The notes beneath the pieces were generated by a model that saw only the letters and a program-made list of their open reading frames with translations, searched no databases and was not told the DNA's origin. 64,000 bases of DNA from Solibacillus ferritrahens (GTDB lineage: Bacteria; Bacillota; Bacilli; Bacillales_A; Planococcaceae): assembly GCF_037027585.1 (NCBI RefSeq), contig NZ_JAXCLE010000014.1, positions 1 to 64,000 of the forward strand. The letters run 5' to 3'. Positions 43,744 to 52,811 of this stretch are shown one piece after another (the stretch's first letter is position 1; each line of letters begins with the position of its first letter). The position numbers were made by a program, and so were the translations under genes.

Positions 43744-44160
43744 CTAACGTGTGGTAATTAAATATTCTTCAAGGGCCTTCCTTAATTCCATTGGTATTTC
43801 AATTGAATGCTGATCTTGAAAGTTATAACAAACAATAACTGAACTTCCATTTGCTATAAGAGCACCAGTATGTGCATCTTTAATTTCATGTTCAAGTGTA
43901 TAGCTTTTTGTTCCGATATTTGATACGCCTGTTGATACTCTCAGTATTTGACTTGCATATGATTGCTTAATGAAGTTACTTTCAAGACGCGCAACGATAA
44001 AATTAAAACTCTTTCGATCCTTCCCGCTAAAATTAATCGCTTCAAAAAATTTAGTACGTGCTTCTTCATAATAGAGAAAATAACTCGTATTACTTACATG
44101 ACCTCCAGCATCCGTCTCACAATACCGTACATAAATATCAACTTCCGGGATAGTTTTCAT
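43744..44160 (-). CDS. Acyl-CoA thioesterase, 4HBT/YbgC-like hotdog fold
   Basis: A 138-residue hotdog thioesterase that hydrolyses acyl-CoA. RYCETDAGGHVSNTSYFLYY holds the catalytic Asp17 of the 4-hydroxybenzoyl-CoA thioesterase group, followed by the long helix EEARTKFFEAI. It probably releases free acid or CoA when intermediates pile up in the pathway encoded around it. It lies 48 bp after the thiolase gene. Confidence 0.82.
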   Translation of the reverse strand: MKTIPEVDIYVRYCETDAGGHVSNTSYFLYYEEARTKFFEAINFSGKDRKSFNFIVARLESNFIKQSYASQILRVSTGVSNIGTKSYTLEHEIKDAHTGALIANGSSVIVCYNFQDQHSIEIPMELRKALEEYLITTR

Positions 44161-44208
44161 ATATTTTCTTCTCCTTCATATATGACCTTAATTTTGGGGA
44201 AAAATTGA

Positions 44209-45378
44209 CTACCCCTCTCGTTCAATGATCGTCGCAATTCCTTGCCCGCCACCGATACATGCAGTAATGAGTGCATATCTTCCGCCTGACCGCTTTAATT
44301 CGTAAATTGCTTTTGTCATTAAAATAGCACCCGTGGCACCTAGAGGATGTCCATGTGCAATTGCCCCACCGTTAACATTTACTTTTTGCGCGTCCATGTT
44401 TAGTTCCTTATCACAAGCAAGAACTTGTGAAGCAAACGCTTCGTTTATTTCTATTAAATCCATATCCTCTAAAGCTAAGCCAGCCTTCTCTAATACTTTT
44501 TTTGTTGCAGGTACTGGTCCGATTCCCATAATATTTGGGTCAACCCCGGCAACTGCCTGTGCTCGAACGACTGCTAAAGGAGTTATTCCTAACTGATTTG
44601 CTTTTTCACGAGACATTATAACAACGACTGAAGCAGCATCATTTAAACCTGAACTACTACCTGCAGTAACAGTACCACCATTCAAAAATACTGCCGGTAA
44701 TTTTTCTAATCCTTCTTTGGTCGTTTCTGGACGAGGATGTTCATCCACTTTAAACTCAATTGGTTCACCTTTTCGAGTAGGTATATAAATCGGTACAATT
44801 TGCTCTTCAAAACGGCCTTCTTCCATAGCTCTAGCCATCTTTTGTTGGCTTTGTAGAGAAAATGCATCCTGTTCTTCCCTACTAATGTTATATTTCTCAA
44901 CTAAGTTTTCCGCTGTAATCCCCATAGGTGGATCGCCTATTTCTTTTGGAGCTAATTGAGACTTACGGAAGCGAGGGGGCGTTGGACTATAAGCTTTTTC
45001 TGGACGGTCCAGTAAATAAGGAGCACGGCTCATACTCTCTACTCCACCTGCTACAAAAATATCACCGTCGCCTGCCCAGATTGCCTGTGCTGCTAGATTA
45101 ATTGCATTTATACCAGAACCACATTGACGATCTACAGTTAAACCAGGGATTCCTAGGAATAAACCTGTTTGCAAAGCTGTTAATCTAGCAATATTCCCAC
45201 CACCACTTAGTACATTGCCTAAAATAACGTCATCAACCATATCAGCCGTAACATTTGCACGCTTTAGTGCCTCTTTCATCACCTCTGCTCCAAAAACATG
45301 AGCTGGAATAGATGCAAGTGCGCCACCCTGTCGACCGATTGCTGTTCTTACTGCGGAAACAATTACAGCCTCTCTCAC
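44209..45378 (-). CDS. Acetyl-CoA C-acetyltransferase (thiolase)
   Basis: A 389-residue thiolase of the degradative/acetoacetyl type. The nucleophile Cys86 is in VDRQCGSGINA, the base His in GAIAHGHPLGATGA and the second Cys in ACIGGGQG near the C-terminus. It cleaves 3-oxoacyl-CoA with CoA to release acetyl- or propionyl-CoA, the last step of the spiral. The start overlaps the stop of the MaoC gene by 4 bp (ATG/TGA type coupling). Confidence 0.92.
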   Translation of the reverse strand: MREAVIVSAVRTAIGRQGGALASIPAHVFGAEVMKEALKRANVTADMVDDVILGNVLSGGGNIARLTALQTGLFLGIPGLTVDRQCGSGINAINLAAQAIWAGDGDIFVAGGVESMSRAPYLLDRPEKAYSPTPPRFRKSQLAPKEIGDPPMGITAENLVEKYNISREEQDAFSLQSQQKMARAMEEGRFEEQIVPIYIPTRKGEPIEFKVDEHPRPETTKEGLEKLPAVFLNGGTVTAGSSSGLNDAASVVVIMSREKANQLGITPLAVVRAQAVAGVDPNIMGIGPVPATKKVLEKAGLALEDMDLIEINEAFASQVLACDKELNMDAQKVNVNGGAIAHGHPLGATGAILMTKAIYELKRSGGRYALITACIGGGQGIATIIEREG

Positions 45379-45821
45379 ACATTCATCCTCCCTATTGATT
45401 CATCTGAAAATTCAGAAATCTTATGACGTAAAAATTTTACTGATCCATTCATAACTTCCTTTTGGTGTTGATTGATTGCTGCAACTTCAAACATCATTTC
45501 ACTTGAATTATGGTCCAGTAAAGTTGCCTTTAGTGTAATGCGGTCATCTATAAATACCATGCCTTTAAAGCGGATGGCGAAATCTTGAATAAAACCTTCC
45601 TCAACATAAGGTGTAAATAACTTTGCTAAATTACCCATCGTCCACATTCCATGCGCTATAATGCCTGGTAAACCTGCTTTCTTCGCCTCATCATCAATTG
45701 TATGAATGGGATTGAAGTCACCAGATGCTCCTGCGTATTTAATCAGGTCAATTCTACTTACCGGTTGCAATTCAATAGTGGATAATGAATCGCCTGGCTG
45801 CAAATCAGCAATATATGTCAA
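45375..45821 (-). CDS. MaoC-like hydratase, catalytic subunit
   Basis: A 148-residue single hotdog protein with the complete hydratase-2 motif YAGASGDFNPIHTIDDEA, giving the catalytic pair Asp35 and His40, plus GIIAHGMWTMG. Such proteins hydrate trans-2-enoyl-CoA to the (R)-3-hydroxy form. Its gene overlaps both neighbours by 4 bp, the partner upstream being a FAS1-like MaoC protein without the motif, so a heteromeric hydratase like the two-subunit ChsH1-ChsH2 enzymes of steroid degradation is likely (inference). Confidence 0.85.
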   Translation of the reverse strand: MTYIADLQPGDSLSTIELQPVSRIDLIKYAGASGDFNPIHTIDDEAKKAGLPGIIAHGMWTMGNLAKLFTPYVEEGFIQDFAIRFKGMVFIDDRITLKATLLDHNSSEMMFEVAAINQHQKEVMNGSVKFLRHKISEFSDESIGRMNV

Positions 45822-46267
45822 AAGCCCATCCCCTTTCTCACTGCTTCATTAATGATGAGAATACGATCTTCGCTGAAAATTAGGTTTTGATCTATATCTA
45901 AGCCCTCACGACGAATGACTAAAAAGCCCATTCTTCCATTACTCCCAGTTTTCTCATAGTAATCTTTCACTTCTGTATAGCAATATACTTCTTCTCCAAC
46001 AAAAATTGGCCGTTCATAATGAAAGATTTGCTCTCCATGAATGAGTCCCTTTGCCGGTAGATTTAAATTTGGAATCGTACCAAAATCAAGTGTAACTGGA
46101 AAGGTAGGTGGCGCAATATTTCGTTGATATCTTGAATTTTTCCCTGCTTCTTCGTCATAATAAATCGGAGCAAGATCATTAATGGCCACTGCAAATTTTT
46201 TAACAGCACCTCGCTCAACTGTATTTTTAATTACAGTTGAGCGTGTTCCAATTGCTTCTTTAAACAC
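45818..46267 (-). CDS. MaoC N-terminal-domain (FAS1-like dehydratase) protein
   Basis: A 149-residue hotdog protein of the MaoC_dehydrat_N type. APIYYDEEAGKNSRYQRNIA and PPTFPVTLDFG are the family blocks, and GLIHGEQIFHYERPI follows. It lacks the D-x-N-P-x-H catalytic motif and is expected to supply the substrate pocket for the catalytic MaoC partner encoded next to it. The 4 bp overlap fits a 1:1 complex. It lies 17 bp after the SDR gene. Confidence 0.82.
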   Translation of the reverse strand: MFKEAIGTRSTVIKNTVERGAVKKFAVAINDLAPIYYDEEAGKNSRYQRNIAPPTFPVTLDFGTIPNLNLPAKGLIHGEQIFHYERPIFVGEEVYCYTEVKDYYEKTGSNGRMGFLVIRREGLDIDQNLIFSEDRILIINEAVRKGMGF

Positions 46268-46283
46268 TTAATCCCTCTTTTCT

Positions 46284-47051
46284 TTAAGTTCTAGGTCCTC
46301 CAGCAACATAAATAATTTGCCCACTTACAAAAGATGATTTTTCATCTGCAAAAAATAAGACTGCATTTGCAATATCTTCTGGTTTTCCGCTTCGTCCAAC
46401 CGGAATTGCCTTAGTAGTGAATTCAACAAACTGATCAAAAGGAACGCCCATTCTTTCAGCAGTTGCTTTTGTCATATCTGTTTCAATAAAGCCTGGCGCA
46501 ACAGCATTTACGGTTACACCATATCGACCTAGCTCAATTGCTAGCGTTTTAGTTAATCCTTGTAATCCTGCTTTCGCCGTCGAATAATTCGCCTGTCCGC
46601 GATTACCTAAAGCAGAAGTGGATGACAAGTTAATAATTCGGCCGTAATTTTGCTTCGTCATATAAGCTTGAGCAGCTCGAGAGGCGTAGAATGCACCTGT
46701 TAAATGAACATTCATAACGGTTAACCAATCTTCATCCGTCATTTTAAATACTAAATTATCTCGAATAACTCCCGCATTGTTTACTAAAATATCAATCGAA
46801 CCGAACATTTCATAGACTTCTTTCATCGCCAATTCAATGTCTTCACGATTAGCTACACTTCCGACTTTTGTATAAACTGAATAACCCGCTTCTCTTAATT
46901 CACTAGCTGCATCTTCTAACGCTTCTTCATTAACATCAATAATTGCGACATTAGCCCCTTCTTGTGCGAATTGCTCTACGATCGCTCTACCAATTCCTCT
47001 GCTGCCACCTGTTACAAATGCTGTTTTTCCTTCAAATCTTTGTCCCACCAC
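46284..47051 (-). CDS. SDR oxidoreductase, FabG-like 3-hydroxyacyl dehydrogenase
   Basis: A classical short-chain dehydrogenase of about 255 residues. The cofactor loop TGGSRGIG, NNAGV, catalytic Ser in NLSSTSA and the YSTAK dyad are all intact, and the C-terminus has SGQIIYVAGG. In this setting it should oxidise (R)-3-hydroxyacyl-CoA, the product of the MaoC hydratase, to the 3-oxo form. GTG 47051 (or 47048) lies after AAGGA; an in-frame ATG at 47087 lacks a ribosome site. Confidence 0.88.
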   Translation of the reverse strand: MVGQRFEGKTAFVTGGSRGIGRAIVEQFAQEGANVAIIDVNEEALEDAASELREAGYSVYTKVGSVANREDIELAMKEVYEMFGSIDILVNNAGVIRDNLVFKMTDEDWLTVMNVHLTGAFYASRAAQAYMTKQNYGRIINLSSTSALGNRGQANYSTAKAGLQGLTKTLAIELGRYGVTVNAVAPGFIETDMTKATAERMGVPFDQFVEFTTKAIPVGRSGKPEDIANAVLFFADEKSSFVSGQIIYVAGGPRT

Positions 47052-47102
47052 TATTCCTTCTTTCTCTAAAAAATTTTTTGATTTCATCGCTCATTAATAG
47101 AG

Positions 47103-48278
47103 TTAAACATATTGCCCAATCTTAACGTTACCTTTTAAGAGATTTCTTGAAATGATCATACGTTGTATTTCGTCAGTACCATCATAAATTCTCCAAAGTC
47201 TTGCTTCACGATACCATCGTTCAATCGGTAACTCTCTTGTATAGCCCATCCCACCATGAATTTGGAGTACTCGGTCTACTACTCTATTGCCCATATTGGC
47301 ACCATATAATTTAGCCATTGATGCTAAATGGCGATTATCTTCTCCTTGATCGAGGGTAAAGGCTGCATTAAGCACAAGCCATCTTGCTGCTTCAATTTCA
47401 ACTGCTGAATCTGCAATCGGCCACTGGATCGCTTGATTATCTGCAATTGGTTTTCCAAATGTTTTGCGCTCCTTCGAGTAATCGATGGCCATTTGCAGTA
47501 GTCGTTCCGCCATTCCAACTGCACGAGCACCTACAACCCATCGTGCAAAGCCAATCCATTCTAATCCCAATTTATAACCACCGTTAATCTCACCTAAAAT
47601 ATTTTCTTCTGGAACACGCACATTATCAAAGACTAAACCAGCCGGTCCCCATTCACCCATAGTGTCGATATACTCTGATTTCCAGCCCATATCACGGTCT
47701 ACGATGAAGCAAGTTACCCCATCTCTACCAGTTTTTTTATGGAGCTCTCTATCAGTTATCGCAATGACCATTACAAAATCCGCTTCATTGCCACCTGTAA
47801 TAAAAGTTTTCTCTCCATTTAATATCCACTCACTGCCATCTTTCACTGCAGTCATTTTAATGTTTCTTGTGTCGGACCCTGCATCCGGCTCTGTCATAGC
47901 AAAGCACGATTTTTTGTCACCATTTATCGTAGGAATTAAGTACTTTTCCTTTTGGTAGTCGTTTCCATAATAAAGAATATTGTCTGCTGAACCGCCAAAA
48001 CTAAAAGGTACAAATGTTTTCGAAATCTCCATTAAAACGAGCGCCATCATCATTTGGCCAAGGTCAGCACCACCATACTCTTCTGGCGTGTTAATACCCC
48101 AAAATCCAAATTCTTTCGCCTTTAAGCGTAGCTCTTTTAATTTTTCATTTGAGATACCCGGTTTCCCTTCACGCTCGTTTTTCAGCACTTCATTTTCAAG
48201 AGGAATTAATTCCTCTTTCACAAATTTGCGGATTGTTTCCTGCACCATTTTTTGTTCATCAGTTAAACGTAAATACAT
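47103..48278 (-). CDS. Acyl-CoA dehydrogenase
   Basis: A 391-residue FAD-dependent acyl-CoA dehydrogenase that makes the trans-2-enoyl-CoA. CFAMTEPDAGSDT near residue 130 and FITGG near 165 are the FAD/substrate signatures. RKTFGKPIADNQAIQWPIAD, QIHGGMGYTRELPIERWYRE and YDGTDEIQRMIISRNLL complete the C-terminal domain. Chain preference is not deducible. It sits between the ligase and the SDR gene with short gaps, so it is in the same operon. Confidence 0.92.
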   Translation of the reverse strand: MYLRLTDEQKMVQETIRKFVKEELIPLENEVLKNEREGKPGISNEKLKELRLKAKEFGFWGINTPEEYGGADLGQMMMALVLMEISKTFVPFSFGGSADNILYYGNDYQKEKYLIPTINGDKKSCFAMTEPDAGSDTRNIKMTAVKDGSEWILNGEKTFITGGNEADFVMVIAITDRELHKKTGRDGVTCFIVDRDMGWKSEYIDTMGEWGPAGLVFDNVRVPEENILGEINGGYKLGLEWIGFARWVVGARAVGMAERLLQMAIDYSKERKTFGKPIADNQAIQWPIADSAVEIEAARWLVLNAAFTLDQGEDNRHLASMAKLYGANMGNRVVDRVLQIHGGMGYTRELPIERWYREARLWRIYDGTDEIQRMIISRNLLKGNVKIGQYV

Positions 48279-48310
48279 CTAGACACACTTCCGTTTCCAT
48301 TAGATTTATA

Positions 48311-49930
48311 TTAAACTTGATCACTTTGAGCATTGAATTGCGTTATTAAATTTCTTTTCAGTATTTTACCAACAGCCGTTTTAGGTAACTCTTTGACGAA
48401 TTGAATTTCTCTAGGAACCTTATATGCAGACAATTGGGTACGACAGAAATCAATAAGTTGGTCAGACGTCACATCCTGCCCATCCTTCAGTACTACAATT
48501 GCTTTAATTGTCTCGCCGCGATACTCATGTGGAATACCAATTACCGCGACTTCAAGTACAGCTGGATGTTTATAAAGAATGTTTTCAACCTCGATAGGAT
48601 AAACGTTATATCCGCTTGCGATAATCATTTCTTTTTTACGTCCAACAATAAAGAAGAAGCCGTCCTCATCCATTTTTGCTAAATCTCCTGTATACAGCCA
48701 ACCATTCCGTATAGCGATATTTGTTTCTTCAGGTCTGTTCCAATAACCTTTCATCACCTGAGGCCCTTTAATAACCAATTCTCCAACTTCACCAACAGCA
48801 AGGCTTTGCTCTCCAGTTGCAATATCTACTATTCTCGCATCTGTATTTGGAATTGGAATACCAATACTCCCCTTTTTCTGCAATCCATCAACAGGATTCC
48901 GATGCGTCACAGGTGAAGCTTCTGATAGCCCATATCCTTCAGCAACCGAAGTACCACTTATCTCGTTGAATTGATTAATAATCTCTATTGGTAAGGGTGC
49001 CGATCCACTCGAACATATATTAAAACAGCTCAGATCAAACTTTCTGACATTGTAATAATTTACGAGTGCAATATACATCGTTGGAACGCCCGGAAATGAG
49101 GTTGGCTTTGTTTTTTCAATTATGTCAATGACTTGCTCCACATCAAATTTAGGTACCAAAATCAAATTTCCACCGAGATAGAACGTGACAGACATAGCAC
49201 TCGTCATTCCATATACATGAAACAATGGCGAAATAGTTAAAACACGCTCTTCCCCTTTTTTTACCTTAACAGTGGAAGTCGCTTCACTTTGAAGGGTGTT
49301 AGCAACTATATTAAAGTGGGTTAACATTGCCCCTTTTGGTGTTCCGGTTGTTCCTCCTGTATATTGCAAAACTGCTACATCTTCAACTGGATTTATATCT
49401 ACCCTTTGCAGTTCGCCCTCATCCTCTATTAATAATTCATCTGGCAAGTAAGCGCTTTCTACAGAAACCGGGAAAACCTCCTGAATCGGTGTTTGCGCTC
49501 TAATCGCCTCAATTAAAGGAAGTAATTGATCCATTACAATGATTGCCTTCGCCCCAGAATCATTTAAAATATGGATTAATTCTGAAGCCTGATACATTGG
49601 ATTTACTTGAACTACAATTCCACCACATGCTAGTATGCTGTAAAAACTCACAGGGTATTGAGGACAATTCGGAAGCATAATTGCAACCCGATCACCTTTG
49701 CCAACACCAATTTTTGATAGACCTTTCGTAGCCTTTTTAATGTTATTGCTCAGTTCCTTATAAGAGAAAGTTTTCCCATAAAACGTTATAGCCGTGTGAT
49801 TTGGATATGTTGCTATAGACTCATCTATCAGCTGCGGAAGCGAAATTTCCGGTATTTCAACTTCTTTCGGATTTCCGGGTACAACATGCTTTAACCAAGG
49901 TCTTTCCACATTTGTTTTGCTTTGCGTCAT
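48311..49930 (-). CDS. Long-chain/medium-chain acyl-CoA ligase (AMP-forming)
   Basis: A 539-residue ANL-family ligase that activates the acid entering the pathway. LQYTGGTTGTPKGAMLTH near residue 178 is the P-loop, EGYGLSEASP near 335, GWLYTGDLAKMDEDGFFFIV near 420, and the catalytic Lys is in PKTAVGKILKR. It resembles LcfA/FadD-type ligases in length and in VGRKKEMIIASGYNVYP. Its start overlaps the upstream SDR stop by 4 bp, and GGGGGTG lies ahead of the ATG. Confidence 0.9.
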   Translation of the reverse strand: MTQSKTNVERPWLKHVVPGNPKEVEIPEISLPQLIDESIATYPNHTAITFYGKTFSYKELSNNIKKATKGLSKIGVGKGDRVAIMLPNCPQYPVSFYSILACGGIVVQVNPMYQASELIHILNDSGAKAIIVMDQLLPLIEAIRAQTPIQEVFPVSVESAYLPDELLIEDEGELQRVDINPVEDVAVLQYTGGTTGTPKGAMLTHFNIVANTLQSEATSTVKVKKGEERVLTISPLFHVYGMTSAMSVTFYLGGNLILVPKFDVEQVIDIIEKTKPTSFPGVPTMYIALVNYYNVRKFDLSCFNICSSGSAPLPIEIINQFNEISGTSVAEGYGLSEASPVTHRNPVDGLQKKGSIGIPIPNTDARIVDIATGEQSLAVGEVGELVIKGPQVMKGYWNRPEETNIAIRNGWLYTGDLAKMDEDGFFFIVGRKKEMIIASGYNVYPIEVENILYKHPAVLEVAVIGIPHEYRGETIKAIVVLKDGQDVTSDQLIDFCRTQLSAYKVPREIQFVKELPKTAVGKILKRNLITQFNAQSDQV

Positions 49931-50697
49931 AATGATCCACCCCCATCAATAGCTAATACTTGCCCTGTAATATAATCACTTGCCTTTCCAGCAAACAGTA
50001 ATGCTGCAGCCTTTAACGAATTCGTATCACCAAGTTTATTCATTGGATTTTTTTGCCTAATACGATCACCGCTTTTTTCAAGAATATGTTTTGTCATCGT
50101 AGTTTCGAAAAATCCTGGAGCAATAGCATTAACAGTCAAACCATACTCCGCCCATTTACGTGCCAAATCCTTTGTGAAATGGTGTATTGCAGCTTTACTC
50201 GTGCTGTAACCAATGGCATTTAAAACTTCAGCAGGCTCTGCTTTTATACCTGCGACAGAGCCAATATTAATGATTTTCCCGTATCCCTTTTCAATCATGT
50301 GATTGCCGACTGCTTTCGACATAAGGAAGGTGCCGGTAACATTGACGTTCATCACCTTTTGCCATGCTTCAAGGGGCATCTTCTCAGCCTTTTCTCCCCA
50401 AGTAGCCCCGCTATTATTTACTAAAATATCAATTTGACCAAAATCCGATATAACTTCATTTACTGTATTGACCACATTTTCCTCATTGCCTACATCACAA
50501 ATATAAGCTCTTGCTTGCACTGAAAACTTATTCTGAATATAGTCGACTGTTTCTTGGCAATTGCTTAATTTACGGGAACAAATCGCAATATTGGCACCAT
50601 GCTCTGCAAATGCTTCTGCAATATCCCTTCCTAATCCTCTTCCTCCACCTGTAATAAGAGCTGTACGTCCACTTAAGTCAAATAAAGATTGATCCAT
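49927..50697 (-). CDS. SDR oxidoreductase
   Basis: A 256-residue classical short-chain dehydrogenase. TGGGRGLG cofactor loop, NNSGATWG, catalytic Ser in NIGSVAG, YSTSKAAIHH dyad and GQVLAIDGGGSL C-terminus. The extended gap before the Tyr (GIKAEPAEVLNAIGYSTSK) is typical of 2-deoxygluconate/gluconate-like or 3-oxoacyl reductases, so it may act on a branched or oxygenated side chain. It is the first gene after the internal operator at 50725-50742, hence the first gene of the main transcript. Confidence 0.88.
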   Translation of the reverse strand: MDQSLFDLSGRTALITGGGRGLGRDIAEAFAEHGANIAICSRKLSNCQETVDYIQNKFSVQARAYICDVGNEENVVNTVNEVISDFGQIDILVNNSGATWGEKAEKMPLEAWQKVMNVNVTGTFLMSKAVGNHMIEKGYGKIINIGSVAGIKAEPAEVLNAIGYSTSKAAIHHFTKDLARKWAEYGLTVNAIAPGFFETTMTKHILEKSGDRIRQKNPMNKLGDTNSLKAAALLFAGKASDYITGQVLAIDGGGSL

Positions 50698-50724
50698 ATA
50701 TTCGCTCCTATCTCATAAAAATAA

Positions 50725-50742
50725 ATACTAATCGGTCAGTAT
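50725..50742. promoter_or_regulatory. TetR-type operator overlapping a promoter
   Basis: ATACTAATCGGTCAGTAT matches the perfect palindrome upstream of the TetR gene except for one base. On the minus strand it overlaps a likely sigma-A promoter, TTTACG then TAGTAT with 18 bp between, placed 28 bp before the SDR start. Repression by the TetR protein encoded at 51827 is inferred. Confidence 0.7.
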
Positions 50743-50776
50743 GTCGTGCGTAAATAAAGATAATTTTTAAACTTTT

Positions 50777-51775
50777 TCAGGGTGTAAGAATTAACTTTCC
50801 AATTGTTTTTCTCCCTTGGAGTAATTGGTGAACTAGGGGCGCATCTTCTAATCGATAAATACCTCCGATTGTTAATTTAAGCTCTCCGCTATCCACAAAA
50901 TTCAGTAATTCAGTAAAGCTCCGTCGGTATAATTCAGGCTGACTCATTATTAGTGGTAAAAAGAATCCGATAACGGAATGGTTACGGCGCATAAGCTGAC
51001 TAGCATCAAGTGTTGACATTTCACCACTCGCTCTACCAAATATCACCAAACGCCCGAATGGTGCTAGGCATTTAAATGTCTTTTCAAAAATATCTCCACC
51101 AACCATTTCAAGTGCTATATCGACACCTTTTCCTCCAGTAAATTCTCGTACTTTTTCTTCCCATCCTGGTTCCGTATAATTCACAAGGTAATCTGCACCT
51201 AAACTCTTTGCATGTAAAAGTTTTTCCTCATTACTAGCTGTTGCAATAACTTTGCCCGCTCCAAATAATTTTGCTAATTGTACCGCAAGTGCCCCGACAC
51301 CACCCGCAGCTGCATGGACAAGAACAGTTTCACCTTTTTCTAGACGTCCCATTGTCTTTAAAATGTGGTACGCCGTTTGTCCTTGTAAAGGCAGCGCTAC
51401 AGCATCCGAATATTCAACACCATTTGGTATTTCTGTAAGCGCCATTTCATGCACGCTAACAAATTGTGCGTAAGCCCCTGACTCTATAAGTGACACAACG
51501 CGCATACCAGGCTTTAATCTTTTTACATCTTTCCCAATCGCAACTACTTCACCTGCTACCTCTGCACCCGGTATAAACGGCAGTTTTGTCGGAACAACGT
51601 ACTTCCCTTCTCTTCTAGCAGTATCTGCATAGTTTACTCCGATAGCCTTTACTTCGATTAATACCTCTTGGTCACCAATTTCAGGTCTTTCAATGTCTAT
51701 CAAATTTAAAACATCTGGGCCCCCATATTCTGTGAATTGAATGGCTTTCATTGTTTTGGTTGGAACTGTCGTCAT
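50777..51775 (-). CDS. NADPH:quinone oxidoreductase / MDR family dehydrogenase
   Basis: A 332-residue zinc-free medium-chain reductase. MKAIQFTEYGGPDVLNLIDI at the start, ALPLQGQTAYH near 130 and VLVHAAAGGVGALAVQLAKL near 150 for NADPH. The structural-zinc cysteines of alcohol dehydrogenases are absent, as in quinone reductases (QorA-like) and 2-enoyl reductases. In this operon it may reduce an enoyl-CoA or an enone intermediate. It lies between the TetR gene and the internal operator, so it is probably co-transcribed with the regulator. Confidence 0.85.
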   Translation of the reverse strand: MTTVPTKTMKAIQFTEYGGPDVLNLIDIERPEIGDQEVLIEVKAIGVNYADTARREGKYVVPTKLPFIPGAEVAGEVVAIGKDVKRLKPGMRVVSLIESGAYAQFVSVHEMALTEIPNGVEYSDAVALPLQGQTAYHILKTMGRLEKGETVLVHAAAGGVGALAVQLAKLFGAGKVIATASNEEKLLHAKSLGADYLVNYTEPGWEEKVREFTGGKGVDIALEMVGGDIFEKTFKCLAPFGRLVIFGRASGEMSTLDASQLMRRNHSVIGFFLPLIMSQPELYRRSFTELLNFVDSGELKLTIGGIYRLEDAPLVHQLLQGRKTIGKLILTP

Positions 51776-51826
51776 ATAATGCCCCCTTTTATAGATTGAT
51801 ATTTAAATAAAATTACAGAAGATACT

Positions 51827-52396
51827 TCATTCCCCTTTTTGACTTATTCCGTATAAAACAAAGTCCACATACTTCTCCGCTAACTCTTCAACAGACACCT
51901 CTCCATCAGGATTAAACCAGTTATAGCTCCAATTGGTAACACCTAAAATGGCCAAGGCGATCAATTTCGGATCTAAATTTTCTCGAAACTCTCCAGATTT
52001 AATCCCTTCACTTAGTACATCTACAATATTGACCCGAAATTCTTCTCTTTTTTTCTTAACCTTTTTTGCATTCTCTGGTGTTAAATTCCGCATTTCTCGA
52101 AAATAAACACGACCATTTGCTCTTTGCTTCTTAATATCTAGAATAACAAGTGATACGATTCCAATAATCTTTTCGCGGCAATTTTTCGTACTATCCATGA
52201 TGACTTTTTGTCTGATCAATAAGTCATCAATGTATCTTAGGTGAATTTCCATCAGTAGAATCTCTTTACTCGTAAAATAATAGTAAAAAGTACCTTTCGT
52301 AACGCCTAGTAAATCCACAATGTCTTGTATTGAAGTTTCCTTAAATCCTTTTTCCTGAAAAAGTTTAACGCTCTGTTCTGTGATTTTTTCTTTCAT
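51827..52396 (-). CDS. TetR-family regulator of the acyl-CoA cluster (FadR-like)
   Basis: A 189-residue TetR regulator. The helix-turn-helix TSIQDIVDLLGVTKGTFYYY lies near residues 21-40, and the C-terminal ligand domain ends in AEKYVDFVLYGI, resembling YsiA/FadR-type repressors, which release DNA on binding acyl-CoA. The protein probably senses an intermediate of the pathway encoded downstream. The ATG at 52396 (or TTG at 52399) is preceded by GAAAGG. Perfect and near-perfect palindromes at 52471-52490 and 50725-50742 are its likely operators. Confidence 0.87.
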   Translation of the reverse strand: MKEKITEQSVKLFQEKGFKETSIQDIVDLLGVTKGTFYYYFTSKEILLMEIHLRYIDDLLIRQKVIMDSTKNCREKIIGIVSLVILDIKKQRANGRVYFREMRNLTPENAKKVKKKREEFRVNIVDVLSEGIKSGEFRENLDPKLIALAILGVTNWSYNWFNPDGEVSVEELAEKYVDFVLYGISQKGE

Positions 52397-52470
52397 CAAG
52401 TAACAAATCCTTTCTCTCTACTTACGTTACTTAAGCAACAAAGTACTCTCTTCCCTCACCCAATTCTTCA

Positions 52471-52490
52471 AATACTGACCGCTCAGTATT
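52471..52490. promoter_or_regulatory. TetR operator upstream of the regulator gene
   Basis: AATACTGACCGCTCAGTATT is a perfect inverted repeat with 8 bp arms around CCGC. It lies about 75 bp before the TetR start, where the promoter is expected, and implies autoregulation. It shares 17 of 18 central positions with the arms/spacing of the site at 50725. Confidence 0.75.
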
Positions 52491-52811
52491 ATCCAGATAA
52501 TTAGTTATATGATTTAAAAGTGGTAAATATTAATTTTAATTTTTACTATTAAAGATAAACTTTAGAACCATCACAATTATTTGCATCAGGTAATATACTT
52601 TGCGGTGACTTTTATGTGGTATTTAAGAGTACGTTTGATAGCATTTTAGAGAAGATCAAGATTAGTTATGCTTATTAAAGAGATTTTATTTAATAAATTA
52701 ATTTTTCCTGAATCTCAGATTAAAGTGAGTTGAAATCGGTTGAGAAAGCCTAATACATTTGACAAGGGGGTTGTTGATTCAAAAATTGTGGAATTTACTA
52801 GCAATATAGAA

